Of a stretch of 64,000 nt of DNA, positions 1-12,412 are shown one piece after another. The position numbers and the translations under genes are program-made. This stretch comes from Cunninghamia lanceolata. Its lineage: Eukaryota; Streptophyta; Pinopsida; Cupressales; Cupressaceae. The notes under the pieces were generated by a model that saw only the letters and a list, made by a program, of their open reading frames with translations, searched no databases and was not told where the DNA came from. How positions within the stretch are numbered: the stretch's first letter is position 1; every line of letters begins with the position of its first letter. The stretch lies in NCBI GenBank assembly GCA_027924645.1, contig BSBN01000809.1, positions 44,050,001 to 44,114,000 of the forward strand. The letters are read 5' to 3'.

Positions 1-1
1 T

Positions 2-610
2 ATACATGATGAGAGAAAGAACACCTACACTGTAGTATCTAATGGAAGGAAATTTTTGGATGGTTTGAGACATGAGAATATGTGTTATGCTTTGATTCCT
101 AAGAAACCTAGAACCCTAAGTACAAATACTGAAGAATCACAGCCAGAGGAGATAACTGAATTGTTGACAGAGTATGAAGACATCATATCAGATAATGTAC
201 TTGAAGGATTGCCACCAATCAGGAGTATCAGTCATCATATGGACCTTATACTTGGAGCTAGTTTACCTAACAAAGCAACACATTGGATGACACCAACAGA
301 GAATGTATAATTGAATAGACAGATAAAGAAGTTATTGAGGAAAGGTTTGATCAGAGAAACTTTAATCCCTTGTGTAGTACTTGTAGTGCTATCATCAAAG
401 AAATATGGAGAATGCAGAATGTGTACATACTCTAGAGAAATCAACAAGATCACAGTTAAGTATATATTCCCATTGCCTAGGATGGATGACATTATGGATT
501 GTTTGAGTGGAGCAAAATATTTTACAAAAATAGACTTGAAGAGTGGATACCATCAAATCAAAATCAGAGGAGATGAGTGGAAGACTGCTTTTAAGACAAA
601 TGAAGGATAA
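2..610 (+). pseudogene. Ty3/Gypsy pol fragment (protease-RT linker and start of reverse transcriptase)
   Basis: One reading frame from base 2 to a stop at 608-610, broken only by a TAA at 308-310. It matches the linker and N-terminal fingers/palm of plant Ty3/Gypsy reverse transcriptase: a stretch corresponding to the usual 'DVFPEGLPPxRxIDHxIxL' region, then KLLRKGLIRE, an INKITVKY block, and KIDLKSGYHQIKI followed by DEWKTAFKTNEG. The catalytic YxDD, RNase H and integrase are absent because the sequence switches abruptly to an LRR gene at about 605-610. The element therefore looks broken by deletion or recombination rather than by gradual decay. No LTR of this element is in the window. Family assignment is firm; lineage is not determinable. 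Confidence 0.88.
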
Positions 611-1739
611 TCTCAACAAAGCCATTCCAGATTCTATCTGCAATTCAACTATGGAGGTTATTGACCTTTCAAAAAATATGCTAAGCAGTATGATTCCTCC
701 TCATTTAATTAGGAATTGTTCCTTTCTCAGTGTTCTAGATTTCGCAGAAAATCATCTAGAAGGTAAAATGCTAGCAGAATGGGGAAACCTGAAAGAGATT
801 CATACATTGAAGCTCAATGGTAATCATTTGAGAGGAGTTATTCCCTCATCCATTGCAAAATGTCAGTCTCTGCAAGTATTGGATTTGGGAAATAATAATT
901 TGGAAGGCACCATCCCCCTCTAGATTGTAAAGCTATCACAACTGCATGTGTTGATGTTAAGGTCCAATGAATTTCAAGGCAGTGTTCCACCCCAGGTAAT
1001 TGGCCTTCCAAATCATCAAATTCTGGACCTTTTTGGCAACCAGCTTTCAGGACCTATTCCAACCAACCTTTCAAACTTGCTTGCAATGGTCAATGTATCA
1101 CAGAGTGATCCAGAGCATCTTGAAGAATGCATTGAAAGTTTATATGGTAATTATACAAATTAGATTACAATTTCCTAGAAAGTTAGGGATTATGAGTTTG
1201 TGAAAGTTCTTTTCATTCTTAAATGTATTTATCTTTCAATAAACAATATATTGGGGAGGATTCCTCCCCAAATGGGATCTCTTCAAGGCCTGATAGCCAT
1301 TAACCTTTCAAGGAATCATCTAAGTGGCCAAATCCCAAAAATATTGGGAAGCATGGAGCAGTTAGAGTCTCTGGACCTCTCGATAAATAGGTTGAATAAC
1401 AACATTCCATTAGAACTTCAATTCCTAAGTTATTTGGAGTTCTTGAATCCATCTTACAACATACTTCATGGAAAAGTTCCCCACGGATGGCAGTTTCTAA
1501 TCTTTGGGGAGTCATCCTACTTAGGCAATGCTAAGCTAAGTGGGATTCCATTTACCAATACAACAGTCTGCAACAAGTCTTCTAGCTATGACAATTGCAC
1601 AAGTATTGATACAAGTGGCGAAGCAGAGAATTCAGATGCTAAAATGAAAGGGTGGGCAATGGCACTTGGATTGAGTTATGGTTTGGGATTCTCTATTGTG
1701 ATTGGAGTATTGACTTTTAACAACAAGGTGAGAAAGTAA
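606..1739 (+). pseudogene. LRR receptor-like protein (RLP) 3' part, pseudogene
   Basis: The forward frame holds consecutive plant-type extracellular LRRs (LxxLxLxxNxLxGxIP): around 650-720, 730-800, 800-870, 870-920, 950-1020, 1020-1090 and 1230-1460. These are followed by a C-terminal cap, an acidic linker and a single transmembrane segment (about 1650-1720, WAMALGLSYGLGFSIVIGV) with a short basic tail and no kinase. That architecture fits RLPs of the Cf-9/EIX type, plasma-membrane receptors that signal through partner kinases. The N-terminal signal peptide and most LRRs are missing; the 5' end is replaced by Ty3/Gypsy sequence. The frame has no frameshift but three TAG stops (921, 1161, 1176), so it is probably dead. 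Confidence 0.88.
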
Positions 1740-2923
1740 GTCTTCAATTTATATGATGCTATAATTTTAGCTGTTGATCAATGTATGGGAGGGAATAGAT
1801 GAAAGTAGATACCATAGTATAGATATTTTTATTAGTAGTGGTATGGTTGGTACAAATTTATAAGCTTGAGATGAGCTAGAAATTTCTCACTAAACATTTC
1901 AATGGGTAATATATGTAATTTGATATGTCTCTTGATTTTATCTTTTCTAGCACAAAGGTTATTTTTGAATATACTATGGAAATATATATAAGCACAAGAT
2001 GGGCTTCACCTTGTTTTGGTATTATTGTTTTAATAATTAATTTAATTTGTAATATGTAATTGTAAAGAATAAAATTGTATACTTTATGTTTTTATATTTT
2101 TGTTTTATATTTATTTATTATAAATATATATATTATAATATTTAATTTGATTTATTTGGTGTATTAATTGAGTTTTATAAAACAAATTTTTCCTACTTAG
2201 ACATATGTTGAATGATGCAATCAAGTCCTTGGACTAAGAAATTTTTATTATTCTTTAAGTGATAAGAAATTTAGACTTTGAGTCACCATAAAAATTATAT
2301 ATTTAATACAAAAGTTCAAAATCTTAATTGCAAAAAAAGGTACTTAGGAAAAATATTATTGTTCACTCCAAAAATGATTTCTAATAAGAAAAAAATCATA
2401 TATGATATTACAATTCTTTAAAGTAGATTTGTTAGACTTTTTATAAAATATTTAAGAGGTTATTTTTAAAGTATACTTTCAACCCAAAATGTTCAAAATC
2501 TATTTTATTTTATATTATAGGTATATACATCTCCTTATAGGTTATGTATAATCCTCGAACAACATTCTCTATGACTACCACCCACATGGTGTCATATACC
2601 AAGGTTAAATAAATCTTATGTATAATATTTTGAAATCTAATTGAAAATAATTCAAGATAAAGCACTTCATTCATATTTCTATTTCAAAAACGTAAATGTA
2701 ATTATATGCATTAAATTTCAACTAATTCTTATGCCATATCAAATGAAGGAATCACCCTCTTCATCAAATTATCTTATACATGTAAGGATTTCTAGATGAT
2801 CCTCTTATATGTCAACATATTTACTCAAGGAACTATTATCCCTTAACAACTAATTTCATTATGTTCACTTGATCCTTTAGTTCAAACTATACACATTAAA
2901 TATGTGTGACTACAACCATTTAA
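1740..2923. other. AT-rich spacer, no gene seen
   Basis: No supportable coding frame on either strand. The first part is the natural 3' flank of the RLP pseudogene and contains a possible polyadenylation-like AATAAA at about 2068. The rest is very AT-rich with no recognisable element until the Copia LTR starts at 2924. Confidence 0.6.
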
Positions 2924-3761
2924 TGTTGGGAAAAGGTGTCTCAACCTTACATTCATATTGTTCATATTTATTAATTATTTTATATTATTTATTTATTTTA
3001 CTCACATGAGGAGTGTGGCATCCCACTTTTAGGTGGCACTCTTTGCCACATGTCAGCATCTAAGGAAGTGTGTAAGAAGTTGTAAGAGCATCTTGTGTTA
3101 TTATGACATTATAAAATAGGGATTACTTATGACATATTCTTATCATAGTAAGAGCATGTAAGAAGGGAGTTACATTGGAGTCTTGAATAGCATTATGATA
3201 AATAAACAAGTGTCTTTGAATGAGTTGAATAAGTCAAACTTGGACATCCAAATTAGGGAGTTACATATGATAGCTTCTATGACATGTTATGATAGCTATA
3301 AGAGCATCTTCTAAAAATAACTTGGAAGACCATGACCAATTTGGGAATTAGAATTTGGGTTTTTGTTTTGTCTTGTGGTTTCTTGAAACCACTCATGGTG
3401 TGGATTTTCCTATTTACTAGTGCTTGTAAATGGAGCGCAGCATGGGTTGTTTGGCTGTTTTGTAGGTATTGTGAGATTTCTAAAATTGCTCCAAGTTGTA
3501 TGTTGGTGATACTCATATAAGGGCATGTCCCTGAGATTGTATTGTAACTTTTGTTGCTAATAATACAAATGGATCATACTTTGGAGTGTGGGATTTTTCA
3601 AATGAAAGGGTTTTTCCCAAATAAACCTTTGTGTTGCCGTATAATGTTTAAGTTTTATGTGTATTTTTATATTTTTAAATATAAAGATCATATGATTTTT
3701 ACACATACATCCTCTCATAGATTAGTTTAGGGAATTTTTTGTATATTGTTTCTTCCTTTCA
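2924..3761 (+). repeat. 5' LTR of the Copia element
   Basis: It begins TGTTGGG and ends TTCA immediately before the TT-spaced PBS, giving an 838-bp LTR. It includes an ATAAAATAGG TATA-like stretch near 3111. There is no partner LTR in the window for a direct comparison, so the left end rests on the TG start and the typical Copia LTR opening. Confidence 0.75.
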
Positions 3762-3763
3762 TT

Positions 3764-3775
3764 TGGTATTAGAGC
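3764..3775 (+). other. Primer-binding site, tRNA-iMet type
   Basis: TGGTATTAGAGC differs by one base (C to T) from the common plant PBS TGGTATCAGAGC, and lies two bases after the LTR end. Confidence 0.85.
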
Positions 3776-3873
3776 TTATTCACCTCAGATTCTAGGTGTT
3801 AAGGACAAGGTTTTTTGTACTAATCTCAAATTGAGTGGGAGACTCTATAGAAGGAGATCTTTTTATAGGAATA

Positions 3874-4670
3874 ATGTCAAGCACATCAAGAATAGAAATG
3901 AAAAGATTCTTAGGCACCAAGTTTTGGGTTTGGAAGCTCAAGATAGAGGATATACTCATGGATAGATATATATGGGTTATACTATCTAGATCCATACATG
4001 TTGTGATGGAATAATAAGATAGGGACATATTGGATAGAAAAGAAAAGGGTCTCATTAGACTCTAATTGTATAATTCTATATTGTTAAATGTTCATAAAGG
4101 AACCACTAATTTGCCTCTTTGGAACAAGTTATGAGAATTTTCTAGGGTAAATCCTTGGTAAATAAGTTTTCCCTTAGAAAGAAGTTGTACACACTCAAGA
4201 TGGAGGATGGTGGTTCTATGACTACACACCCAAATTCTTTCAACATGATTTTGATCCAATTGCAATCCATTAGAGTAAAGATGGAGGAGGACAATCATTG
4301 CATGAATTTCATATGTTATTTGCTAGATTCATATGATCACCTTGTTATGGGCATTAGGAACACTACCACCAAGTTCAAAATAGATGAGATGGTGACATCA
4401 TTACTATCAAAATAGATGTAAAAGAAAACTTCTAAATCTATTAAGGAGTCCGTATCTATTCATGGAAGACAAAAAGAGAAAGGCAAGAAGAAGGATAAGA
4501 TGCAACATAAGTATGGATCAAAAACTTGTGGGAGATCCAAATCTCCTAGTAAGACCAAAGATAAATGTTATAATTGTAGCAAGCTATGCATTTTAGAAGA
4601 GACCACAAGGAGGAGGAAAAGAAGAATAATTATTTTGATGATGAGTTGAAGAAGTCCTCCTAGGATGATG
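3874..4670 (+). pseudogene. Copia Gag, degenerate
   Basis: An ATG at 3874 opens a Copia-type Gag start (a KFWVWKLKIEDILM-like block). A UBN2-like Gag segment follows in 4155-4415, with the LxxLLDSYDHLV region, and then a zinc knuckle at about 4565-4610: CYNC, a few residues, then HFRRDH in a shifted frame, where the last Cys has become His. Gag would form the virus-like particle. Several stops and at least one frameshift make it non-functional. Confidence 0.8.
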
Positions 4671-4714
4671 GTGATGCCTTTTTTGAGCCTTGGCAACACA
4701 TGCACCAAAAGGTG

Positions 4715-5650
4715 TGTGGTTGATAGACTTTAGTGCTTCCTTCCACATGACCTGACATTAGGGTTGGTTCTCAATATATGAAGAATATAATGTTGGAGCA
4801 GTGTACCTTCGAGATGACTTTCATCAAAATATTATTGGATATCAAATCCGAGTCTTGATTTGTTTCCTTGATGGACTAGTGAAGGGGATCAATGGTGTAC
4901 TACATATCCCCAATTCATCATGGAACCTACTTTCTATATAAGTAAGCTTAGTGATTTGAGTATGCAAGTTATTTTCTTAAGTCGAGGGTACAAGATGGTG
5001 GGAGGAGATATGGTGCTTGCTAAGGGTGTTTGTATAGGAACCCTATTTTAGCTAGATACATGCACAATTCAGTACAATTTTTCTTATATTCTTCTAATGA
5101 AGAGATCTGTAGAATATACACCTTCACCATTGGAACCACTAGCAAAGAGGAGTGTTTCATCCACTTTTGATGGTCATGTTTTCTAGGTACCTAAGGGTGC
5201 TCTTGCTTTAGAGACTAAGCTACTAGTAGAGAAGATAATGAACATATGGCATCAAAGGATGGGCCTGATAAGTGATAAGGATCTAAGGGCATTGAAAAAG
5301 AAAAACCTTGTAGAAGGGTTAAATGATTGTAACCTTGAATTTAATTTTTTGTGAGCATTATGTATATAGAAAATAGAGCCACACTTAGTTTTACTCTTGT
5401 TCTCAAAAATCTTTTAGGGTTTTGGACTTTATTGATTATGATGTATTTGGTCCTATTAATGTTCCTTTAATTTCTAAATCTATATATTATGTATCTCTCA
5501 TTGATGACTATAGTGGTAAATGGGTATATTTCCTTAGAAGTAAATCTAAATCCGTCAGTCATTTTAAAGAGTTTAAGACTCTTGTAGAGAATGAAATTTG
5601 TAGAAAGATTTTTTTAAATTGCAAATCTATTACCAACATCAAGTTTAACT
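4715..5650 (+). pseudogene. Copia protease, GAG-pre-integrase and integrase N-terminal part, degenerate
   Basis: At about 4718 a WLIDFSASFHMT stretch corresponds to the Copia aspartic protease active site (normally DSGAT/S; the Ser-Gly is altered). At about 5235-5300 an IWHQRMG block marks the GAG-pre-integrase zinc-binding region. From 5422 the frame matches the integrase start (LDFIDYDVFGPI, IYYVSLIDDYSGKWVYFLRSKS, FKEFKTLVENE). The homology ends before the second catalytic Asp, so no DDE triad can form. Confidence 0.8.
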
Positions 5651-5789
5651 ACATCAAAATTGTATGCATGAGCTTTCCGAAACATTGAGACAAAAACACA
5701 TAGTGAAATCCAAAAGCAATTATTTCTTACATCAAAATTGGCATATTATGCCTCATCCTACTATCCTAGAGAAAAATATACAATACATA

Positions 5790-7815
5790 TAGCATACAAT
5801 TGTGGATCTACCACACTATTACATCACATCTATCTATATTCTAAAACTTTTGATCTTTTTTAACCAGTTTTTACAAAAATATAATATTAAGGACTATTTC
5901 CATTTTCTTTATATTTATTTGCACTTTGCTGTGTACCACTCATATTTTCACCGTCCCTCCTCATTTTCATTTTCCTGGTCTATACCCCTCTCTTGCTTCT
6001 CTTCTGCAGCTTGATCTCTTTTACCATCATCCACCTTTACCATGTTAGATCCCATGTCTCTGTCTTGTTATCCTACCTTTTAGAGTTTGTTTCAATATAC
6101 TCCTTATTGTTACTTTCTTTGTATGAATCTATTCCTTTGAAAGTTCCAACTTGTGGAGACACTCTGTATGTTGTAGTTTCACCTTGATCATCAAAATTTT
6201 GAAAGAAAATTTTGAAATACTTTAATTCTTCATCCCTTCTCATTTTCCACTGATGCTGCTTGCTATAGTTGTTCTGGAAATCTAAATACTCCTTATGGAA
6301 TTTCTTGTCTATCATTCTCAGTTTATGTGGCCAAAATTCTATAGTCTTTATATATGATCTAAAAATGATAGTCTATCCTTCATCCATAATTTTCATGAAC
6401 CTTTCTATTGGTAATTCCAATGTCATTGTCACCTATTTCAAAATTTTAGATATTGTGAGTCTACTAATAGACTTAGTAAGTTCTCTCCGTTTTCCTTGGA
6501 AGAAATTTTCTTTCATTCTTTTCCACAAAAGCCATAATGCAAGCCAAAAATTGTTATTTTTACTACTTAGACCATTTAGAAAACCACATAGAATTTCTTT
6601 CCATGTAATTTCTTTATTCTAGTCCCAACCCACAATATTCTCCATAAATCTCCTCCACATGACCTTAGCAAAAATACACTAAAAAAAGATGTTCACAAGA
6701 CTCAACACAATTACAAAGATTGGATATTCTATCAGGACTACTAATGACTAACTTTTTCAATAACAAACACCATGTGAAACAACAATTTTTAGGTTCAATG
6801 AATTTTGACAAACAAGACTTTAAGGTTCTTTATCATTCTTTACTATCTAATCCCAATTCCCAGGCTTGTTTGACATGTTCATACACCTCATAGCAGTCAA
6901 TTGACATTTTATACAACTATTTTGGTTTTATTCTGTTTATTATAGTTCCATCCTTCCATTTGAGCTCCTTAACAAATTTTCCATTACTAATCATCTTAAC
7001 ATCTTTTTGACATTTTTCCACATTTTTAACAATTATAGAATAAGTTATTTTATTAGAATCTGGTAAATCAAATTCCATTTTTAACTGCACCAACTTTTTA
7101 ATAAATTATTATTGAAAATATGTTGTAACTCTGTGATACCTTTTTTATTCTAGCTTGCTATAGAACAATCTTGTAATAAAGCCAAATGTTTCCCTTTATG
7201 TTTAATGTTCCACCAAATAGATATGCTACTACAGATTTCCTTACTACTTTCATTAATAACTCTATTATCTGAAAGTAACTCTCTTACTATTTCCCAAGCC
7301 TTCTAGATGATGTAGAATACCACAAAACCTTTAGGTCTAACTTTAAATTTCCAAAAATGATATCAAATGGATCGAAGTTAGTCCATTTTCTAGCCTTCAT
7401 TGGAACTACCTCCTAAATATTCCTTCTCACTAGAATTTTCCAAGGATCCTCTCCCTCAAAGGCCTTAACAATCCATTTAGCAGCTAACATTGCTCCCTAA
7501 ATTTTTAAGTCATTCAACCCTAAACCTCCCTTTTCCTTACCCAAGCAACACCATTGCCATTTAACCATATGCCTCTTTTTTTCTCCCTTACCATCAAACC
7601 ATAAATAATTTCTTGTAGTCTTTTGAATTTGTTCCACTTGATAGCATGAAGCTACCTAGGCCAAATCAAAGTATATAGAGTATGTAGATAATATCTTTTG
7701 ACAAACCTAGATTCTTCCAGCTAAAGATAAGTACTTGTTGTTCCAACTTTTTAGTTTTCTTTTTTGATTTTGGAATAAATCCATTCCCACATGCTCTTTA
7801 ATGAAGGTTCAACTA
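5790..7815 (-). pseudogene. LINE (L1-type) ORF2, C-terminal half
   Basis: Read on the minus strand from 7815 downward. The sequence continues a LINE RT thumb/connection (SMWEWIYSKIKK, then a LSLAGRI-like block at about 7700-7730). A GLGLNDLKI block with GAML-AKWIVKAFEGEDPW follows (about 7440-7530). A zf-RVT-like region is at about 6640-6720: CVESCEHLF, a stop-interrupted C-x-F-A-K-V-M-W, then FMENIVGW. A charged tail extends to about 5990. Many stops are present. It is the downstream half of the LINE that resumes at 19735; element E sits between the two halves. The 3' end is placed only roughly. Confidence 0.8.
7811..7815. repeat. Target-site duplication of element E, left copy
   Basis: AACTA directly before the TG of the left LTR; the same five bases follow the right LTR at 19735-19739. 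Confidence 0.95.
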
Positions 7816-8957
7816 TGTTGGTAAACAAAATTGTCACCGTGAAATAACCTTTGAAAATGACCCATTGCCCTTAGAGCAGTGACTAAATTGTCCCAACAGT
7901 TGGAGAGATCGTGGCAAAGCAACGATATTCCTTTGCGTTTGAGAGGGACAACTCCCTCGTATGATGGGGGTATTTATGGTTTTTGTGTACTTTTAACCTG
8001 AAAGTACAGAAAGGAGGAAAAGGAGAACTAACAAGACAAATGATTTATTGAAACCCTAATAGTAGACATACGAAAACTAGTTTGGATTTCACAAACTCAA
8101 GACAAATTACAAGGGGATTTCACCACAAAACTAGAAACCACTTTCCTAAACTTCATGATGAATTTCACAATGTATGTGGAACAATGATGAAGAAAGATGG
8201 CAAATCTCAACATACGAAGAGATCATTTATTTTAACACTTTCAAATTAGGATATCGTGACATGATTGTGCTTCATCACCCCCAATTGCATGCTTCAATGG
8301 ATAACTTTAATTTACACAAATACATAGAGAGATCACCAATTTGATATACGAGAAACTAGTAATCATAACTCAGAAATACATCAAGAACATACGAACTGAA
8401 ATGCATTCTTCATTATCTTTTCAAAATTATACAATTCCAAAAGTAAACTATACAATGTGTAAGACCAAAAATATTCCAAGAAGTTTCTTCATAAGTTCCC
8501 CCTATAATAGTTCTCTCTAAAGAGTCCCCCTCTTTACATTTGGAATAGCCTCATATTTATAGGCTTTTTCCCATAACCACCTAGTAACCACCTTGTAACT
8601 ACCTCACAACTACCTAATAACTACCTTTTTGAAATACAAAAATATAATGAACCTTATTTTTGCTTATATTTTACACCACTTTTTTTTTTGGAAATAAAGT
8701 TCATTTTCTAACTTGTGAATTACAATAAGTGACAAAAGTCACTTTTCCAAAAAGGTAACCTAACACTCACAAATTGTGAGTTGTGAACTTCATTAAGTCC
8801 TTTTCCATCTTCATCCGCTCCTTTTTGACAATCAACTTGGCTAGATCTGGACAAACCCTCTAAATACCTAAATCTTAGACTCCTTTAGAAGGATAAATGA
8901 CACTACAATCATTCCCCAATGCTTGATCTTCGTATCTATGAAATACATCTTTTGTTT

Positions 8958-9485
8958 CTACCAGACTTTTAGTCCCCCTAGCTTATCACCAAAGTTGTGG
9001 ATCTGACCATGCCTTGAACTGAGATTGCTAATAACATCTCCTAAATGCTCGTCAAGTGTCATAACTTCCACTTTCATTATAGGTTCCAACAACTTTGGAC
9101 TTACCTTTGTCATTCCTTCCCTGAAAGCACCACGAGTTGCAAGATAGGATGCCAGTAAGCTAGAGTCCACATCATGATATGATCCATCTATAAGGATAGT
9201 CTGCACATAATCAATAGGGAAGCCTTTTAGAGAACCATTTCTCATACACTCTTCCAACCTCTTCATTACACTTGGTATATTCTCCTTAGGTAAAATTCCA
9301 CCTTTAATTGCATTCTTGAATTCCTACCCACTGCCAGCTTCAATAAGAGAACTCCCCCTTTCCTTCTATAACATTTTGGTTATCCTCTTTATCCCTCAAG
9401 AAATGAAAAAAAAGGATCAACTTTTGTTTTAAGTTCAATTGTAACTTTAAGAACAGGGTTAGGAAAGTTCATCCTTTCTAGCTAG
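8958..9485 (-). pseudogene. Captured chloroplast-type elongation factor G fragment (left LTR)
   Basis: The minus-strand frame matches the C-terminal half of organellar EF-G, the GTPase that translocates ribosomes. Reading downward: NFPNPVLKVTIELKTK (about 9440-9485), [18 protein letters not shown] (about 9290-9330), [44 protein letters not shown] and [16 protein letters not shown] (ending 8958). The best resemblance is to nuclear genes for plastid EF-G (SCO1-type). The fragment has no start, lacks the GTPase domain, has an internal deletion relative to the right LTR copy and stops abruptly at GGLKV. It lies in the LTR in the element's sense orientation. Confidence 0.85.
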
Positions 9486-9489
9486 CTTA

Positions 9490-10005
9490 AAATCTCTTGT
9501 ATTTGTTTGATTGATATCAAATTGTTCGGATTCCAATTTTTTTTGTGAACTTGTACACCAAAATATGCTCCTCACTTTCCTCACAGAATCATTCATGCCT
9601 CATAAGACAGTGATGATGTAATCTACTAAGAATAACCATTTCATTATAAAACTCCTTGTGACCTTGAATGTTTGAAGGGGACACCCTTTTCATGGCCACC
9701 ATGAAATATCAACAGCTTTAAAAGCACCCTTCCATAATACTTGACATTGGGGTAGTGCAAGTCGTATTTGGTGTGGAAGCGAAGATCCATTCCAATAATT
9801 TGTATGAGATGGCATGTTCCCTACCATATAACCCTTTTCACAAGTATTAAAGGATCGATTCACGATTGCTAATGAACATGGTACATTTATTTCTGAAGAG
9901 GTTACCACGGAGTGACCTATCTTTTCATTGGCATACTCATTTGGGGATCTTGGTGAGACATCATTCTAAGAAACTGCATTCACATCTAGATTCCCTATTT
10001 TTCAT
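9490..10005 (-). other. Unassigned part of element E LTR between EF-G and PPR pieces
   Basis: A 72-codon minus-strand frame (9690-9908) recurs in the right LTR (16803-17021), and an alternative frame there (16757-16954) reads differently. I do not recognise a family. Conservation between copies is explained by LTR duplication and is not evidence for coding. Confidence 0.4.
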
Positions 10006-10009
10006 ACAT

Positions 10010-11800
10010 TTTTACATTAGTATCTACAAATATAATATCTTTTAAGAATCCCCATCTTCATTACACTTTGATGATGGTATAAGGCATTTTTGAAGGCTGC
10101 CATTTTGGCATAGAACAGGAGCATGCTTGCAAAGGTTTTGACACTGATTTTACAACTTCTAAAGTCATTTCCATATAATAATTTTGTGTATTTCCTATGG
10201 CCATCGCATTCCATGAGACCATATTTCTCTAAGACATTTTCTCAAATGGTTCACATGCCTTTCATATGCCCTCATGCTTAGTATACCTGTCTGCCAAAGT
10301 ATTTCAGACTTATAACATTTTGAACAAAAATATTGCTTCCATTTCCTTGCGGGTTCGTGAGCACATTGGTCTAGGTTATGGAGCTTGGCTTCGTAACAGT
10401 CACTACATATGCTACAAAGTTTCTAAAACCCTTTCAACAAATCTATTTTTGTACATATCTGGCAGTCTTCGCATACCATGAGATTTCATCTCTTTAAGGC
10501 ATTGTGTCAAACGGTTTATATGCCTATTTCTTGCTTCCATTGTAGTCTATGAGACAAAATTTCTCTGAGTTTCTTTCAAACCATGCATGCATTGAATTTG
10601 TGGAGGCTACATTGCTTTAGAGCATTTTGTCAAACTATTCGCGTGCCCTATCTATATTTCCCATTTGGGCACGGGGGATGATGGCAAAGGCCATGGAGTT
10701 CGGCTTTATAATTGCTAATTACATTTGTTTTGAAAGTTTTTAAATCCTTTTCAACAAAACCATTTTGTGTATACTGCACTCATTGAATTCCATGAGGAGA
10801 TGTATGAACATTCAAAAATCAAGGTCTGCCCAAAAAGATACATAATTTTTCATGAAGATTCCTAAACAACACTTCATATGGTTATTTGCTGATGAATTTT
10901 ACATAGGCCTGATACCACAGGTGGAAGGCTTATGGGAGACTTTGAATCTTAAGAAATTCTGGTTGAAAGTGTCCTTCAATATGTTCTTGTTTGGACTTTT
11001 TATTGCATGAGAATGCATTTCTCTGAGGTAAACTTTGATTATATTTTTATGGATACCCATAGTTTGCTCCAAAGATTCCCCTTGCATGCTGGATGGGTAT
11101 TCATTTTCTTTAAAGTTTCAAAAAGCCTCTTCAACAAATCGACTTTGTTTATATCCTGCGCTATTTAATGGATTTTACCAAAAAGCTCACGTGCTTTCTC
11201 CATTCTTCCATCTTAAAATAAAGATTCACAAGGGCACTTCCAACTGTAATATTTGATGACAATCCTCTTTCAATTATTCTTTGATGGATATTTATACCTT
11301 GTTCTAGAGCTTCCATTTGTTACTGGCCAAGAAGACACTGATAAAGGTTGTCAAATTTGACTTTAAACTAGCTAACTGCATCTATCCTGTAGGTTTCAAG
11401 ATCTTCTTTAACAAATCCTTTCCATTTACATAGTGCAATATTGGTAATCTAGAAGACAAATCTGTCATGGTGCCTACAAAGGTCATGGAATTTGGATTTA
11501 TAGCAACCTGTTGCAAAAAGTTTCTGAGACCTCTTCAGCAAATCCATTATTGTGAATATCATGCAACCATTTCATAAGTAGGGGATGCGAGCTAGGAAGA
11601 AGTGTTGATAAATCATTGTGGAGCATGACTTTTCACCTGCGAATTGCTTTTACTTTGAAAGATCTTGAAGCTTGTTCCTAACAAAACCCATATGTAATGA
11701 CATCTCTTTGAGGCATTCTACAAATAGCCACGTCTGAGAATTATTATTTATAGGAGGGAGTTACATCTGTTATGGAAGTTTCCAATGCTTTTGTGGAGAA
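10010..11800 (-). pseudogene. Captured PPR-gene fragments (left LTR)
   Basis: Several degenerate pentatricopeptide units on the minus strand, spread over frames. They include MEALEQGINIHQRIIE with RGLSSNITVGSALVNLYF (about 11220-11330), GRMEKARELFGKIH (about 11165-11205), NPNSMTFVG (about 11470-11510), GFVEKDLKTFK (about 10730-10770) and TFASMLLFYAKMAAF with HHQSVMKMGIL (about 10050-10130). These are PLS-type plant PPR signatures; intact PPR proteins bind organellar RNA. The units are frameshifted and partly rearranged, so no protein is expected. The longest surviving frame is 65 codons (10017-10214). Confidence 0.82.
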
Positions 11801-12177
11801 AATACTACAGTTATGCTGCTTACACAACCACCTTTCATGACATGCGAGTCTTCCACAAGTTGGCATATTGCTGCTATTGAAGATAACTCTTATCACCTTT
11901 TTCGTATTTTAATGCCAATGATAACCACCTCTTTATTTTTTAGAGCACACGTTGATTCTTCCCATGGGAATGGCATGAATTTAGGAGAAGAAGACTACTT
12001 TTTTCAACAATAGAAGCAATCTTTTAACTGCATATTATCATCATCTAATGTATCCCATGTATGTAGGAGCTTTTGGTGGATGTGGAGGAGTTATTACTAT
12101 TCATAAAAGGTAAAAATGGATTTCCCACTTTTTATCTCTCTAAACTTGAAAAATTACACCCTTTGGTTTTGGTTAGC

Positions 12178-12412
12178 CAAAAGTCAAAATGTGCACGAAC
12201 TTAGCCAAACTCAAAAGTTAACGCAAACTTAGCGGAAAGCAAAAGTTGACGCGAGGTTTGTGGAAAAATGAAAGCTGACGCAAAGTTAGTGGAATTTGGA
12301 AGTTTATGTGAGGTTTGTGGAAAAATTAGAATCGACGCAAACTTTACGAAAAATAAAAGTTGACTCAAGCTTAGTGTAAAATGGAAGTTGATGCAAAATA
12401 ATATTACTAAGC
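12178..12412 (-). repeat. About 29-bp tandem repeats in element E left LTR
   Basis: About eight imperfect units of 27-30 bp built on AAAGTTGACGCAAACTTAGCGG, AAAA and similar. They sit just inside the 5' end of the LTR in element orientation, where U3 regulatory repeats usually lie. Confidence 0.8.

Larger units (their letters stand above)
2924..5650 (+). mobile_element. Ty1/Copia retrotransposon, 3'-truncated
   Basis: The order is 5' LTR (2924-3761), a tRNA-iMet-type PBS two bases later, decayed gag with CCHC-like knuckle, a protease remnant, GAG-pre-integrase and the first part of the integrase core. This is the canonical Copia order (integrase before RT). Homology stops at about 5610-5650; the rest of integrase, RT, RNase H and the 3' LTR are absent. 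Its right side is followed by about 150 unassigned bases and then by a minus-strand LINE. Many stops and frameshifts show an old copy. Confidence 0.85.

Noticed and set aside
543..923. 126-codon frame as a chimeric RT-LRR gene
   Set aside because: The first 20 residues are out-of-phase RT sequence and the frame ends at a TAG within the LRRs; it is a junction artefact.
8958..9266. Functional EF-G gene
   Set aside because: Only a C-terminal piece is present, without start, GTPase domain or C-terminus, and it is duplicated in both LTRs of a retroelement.
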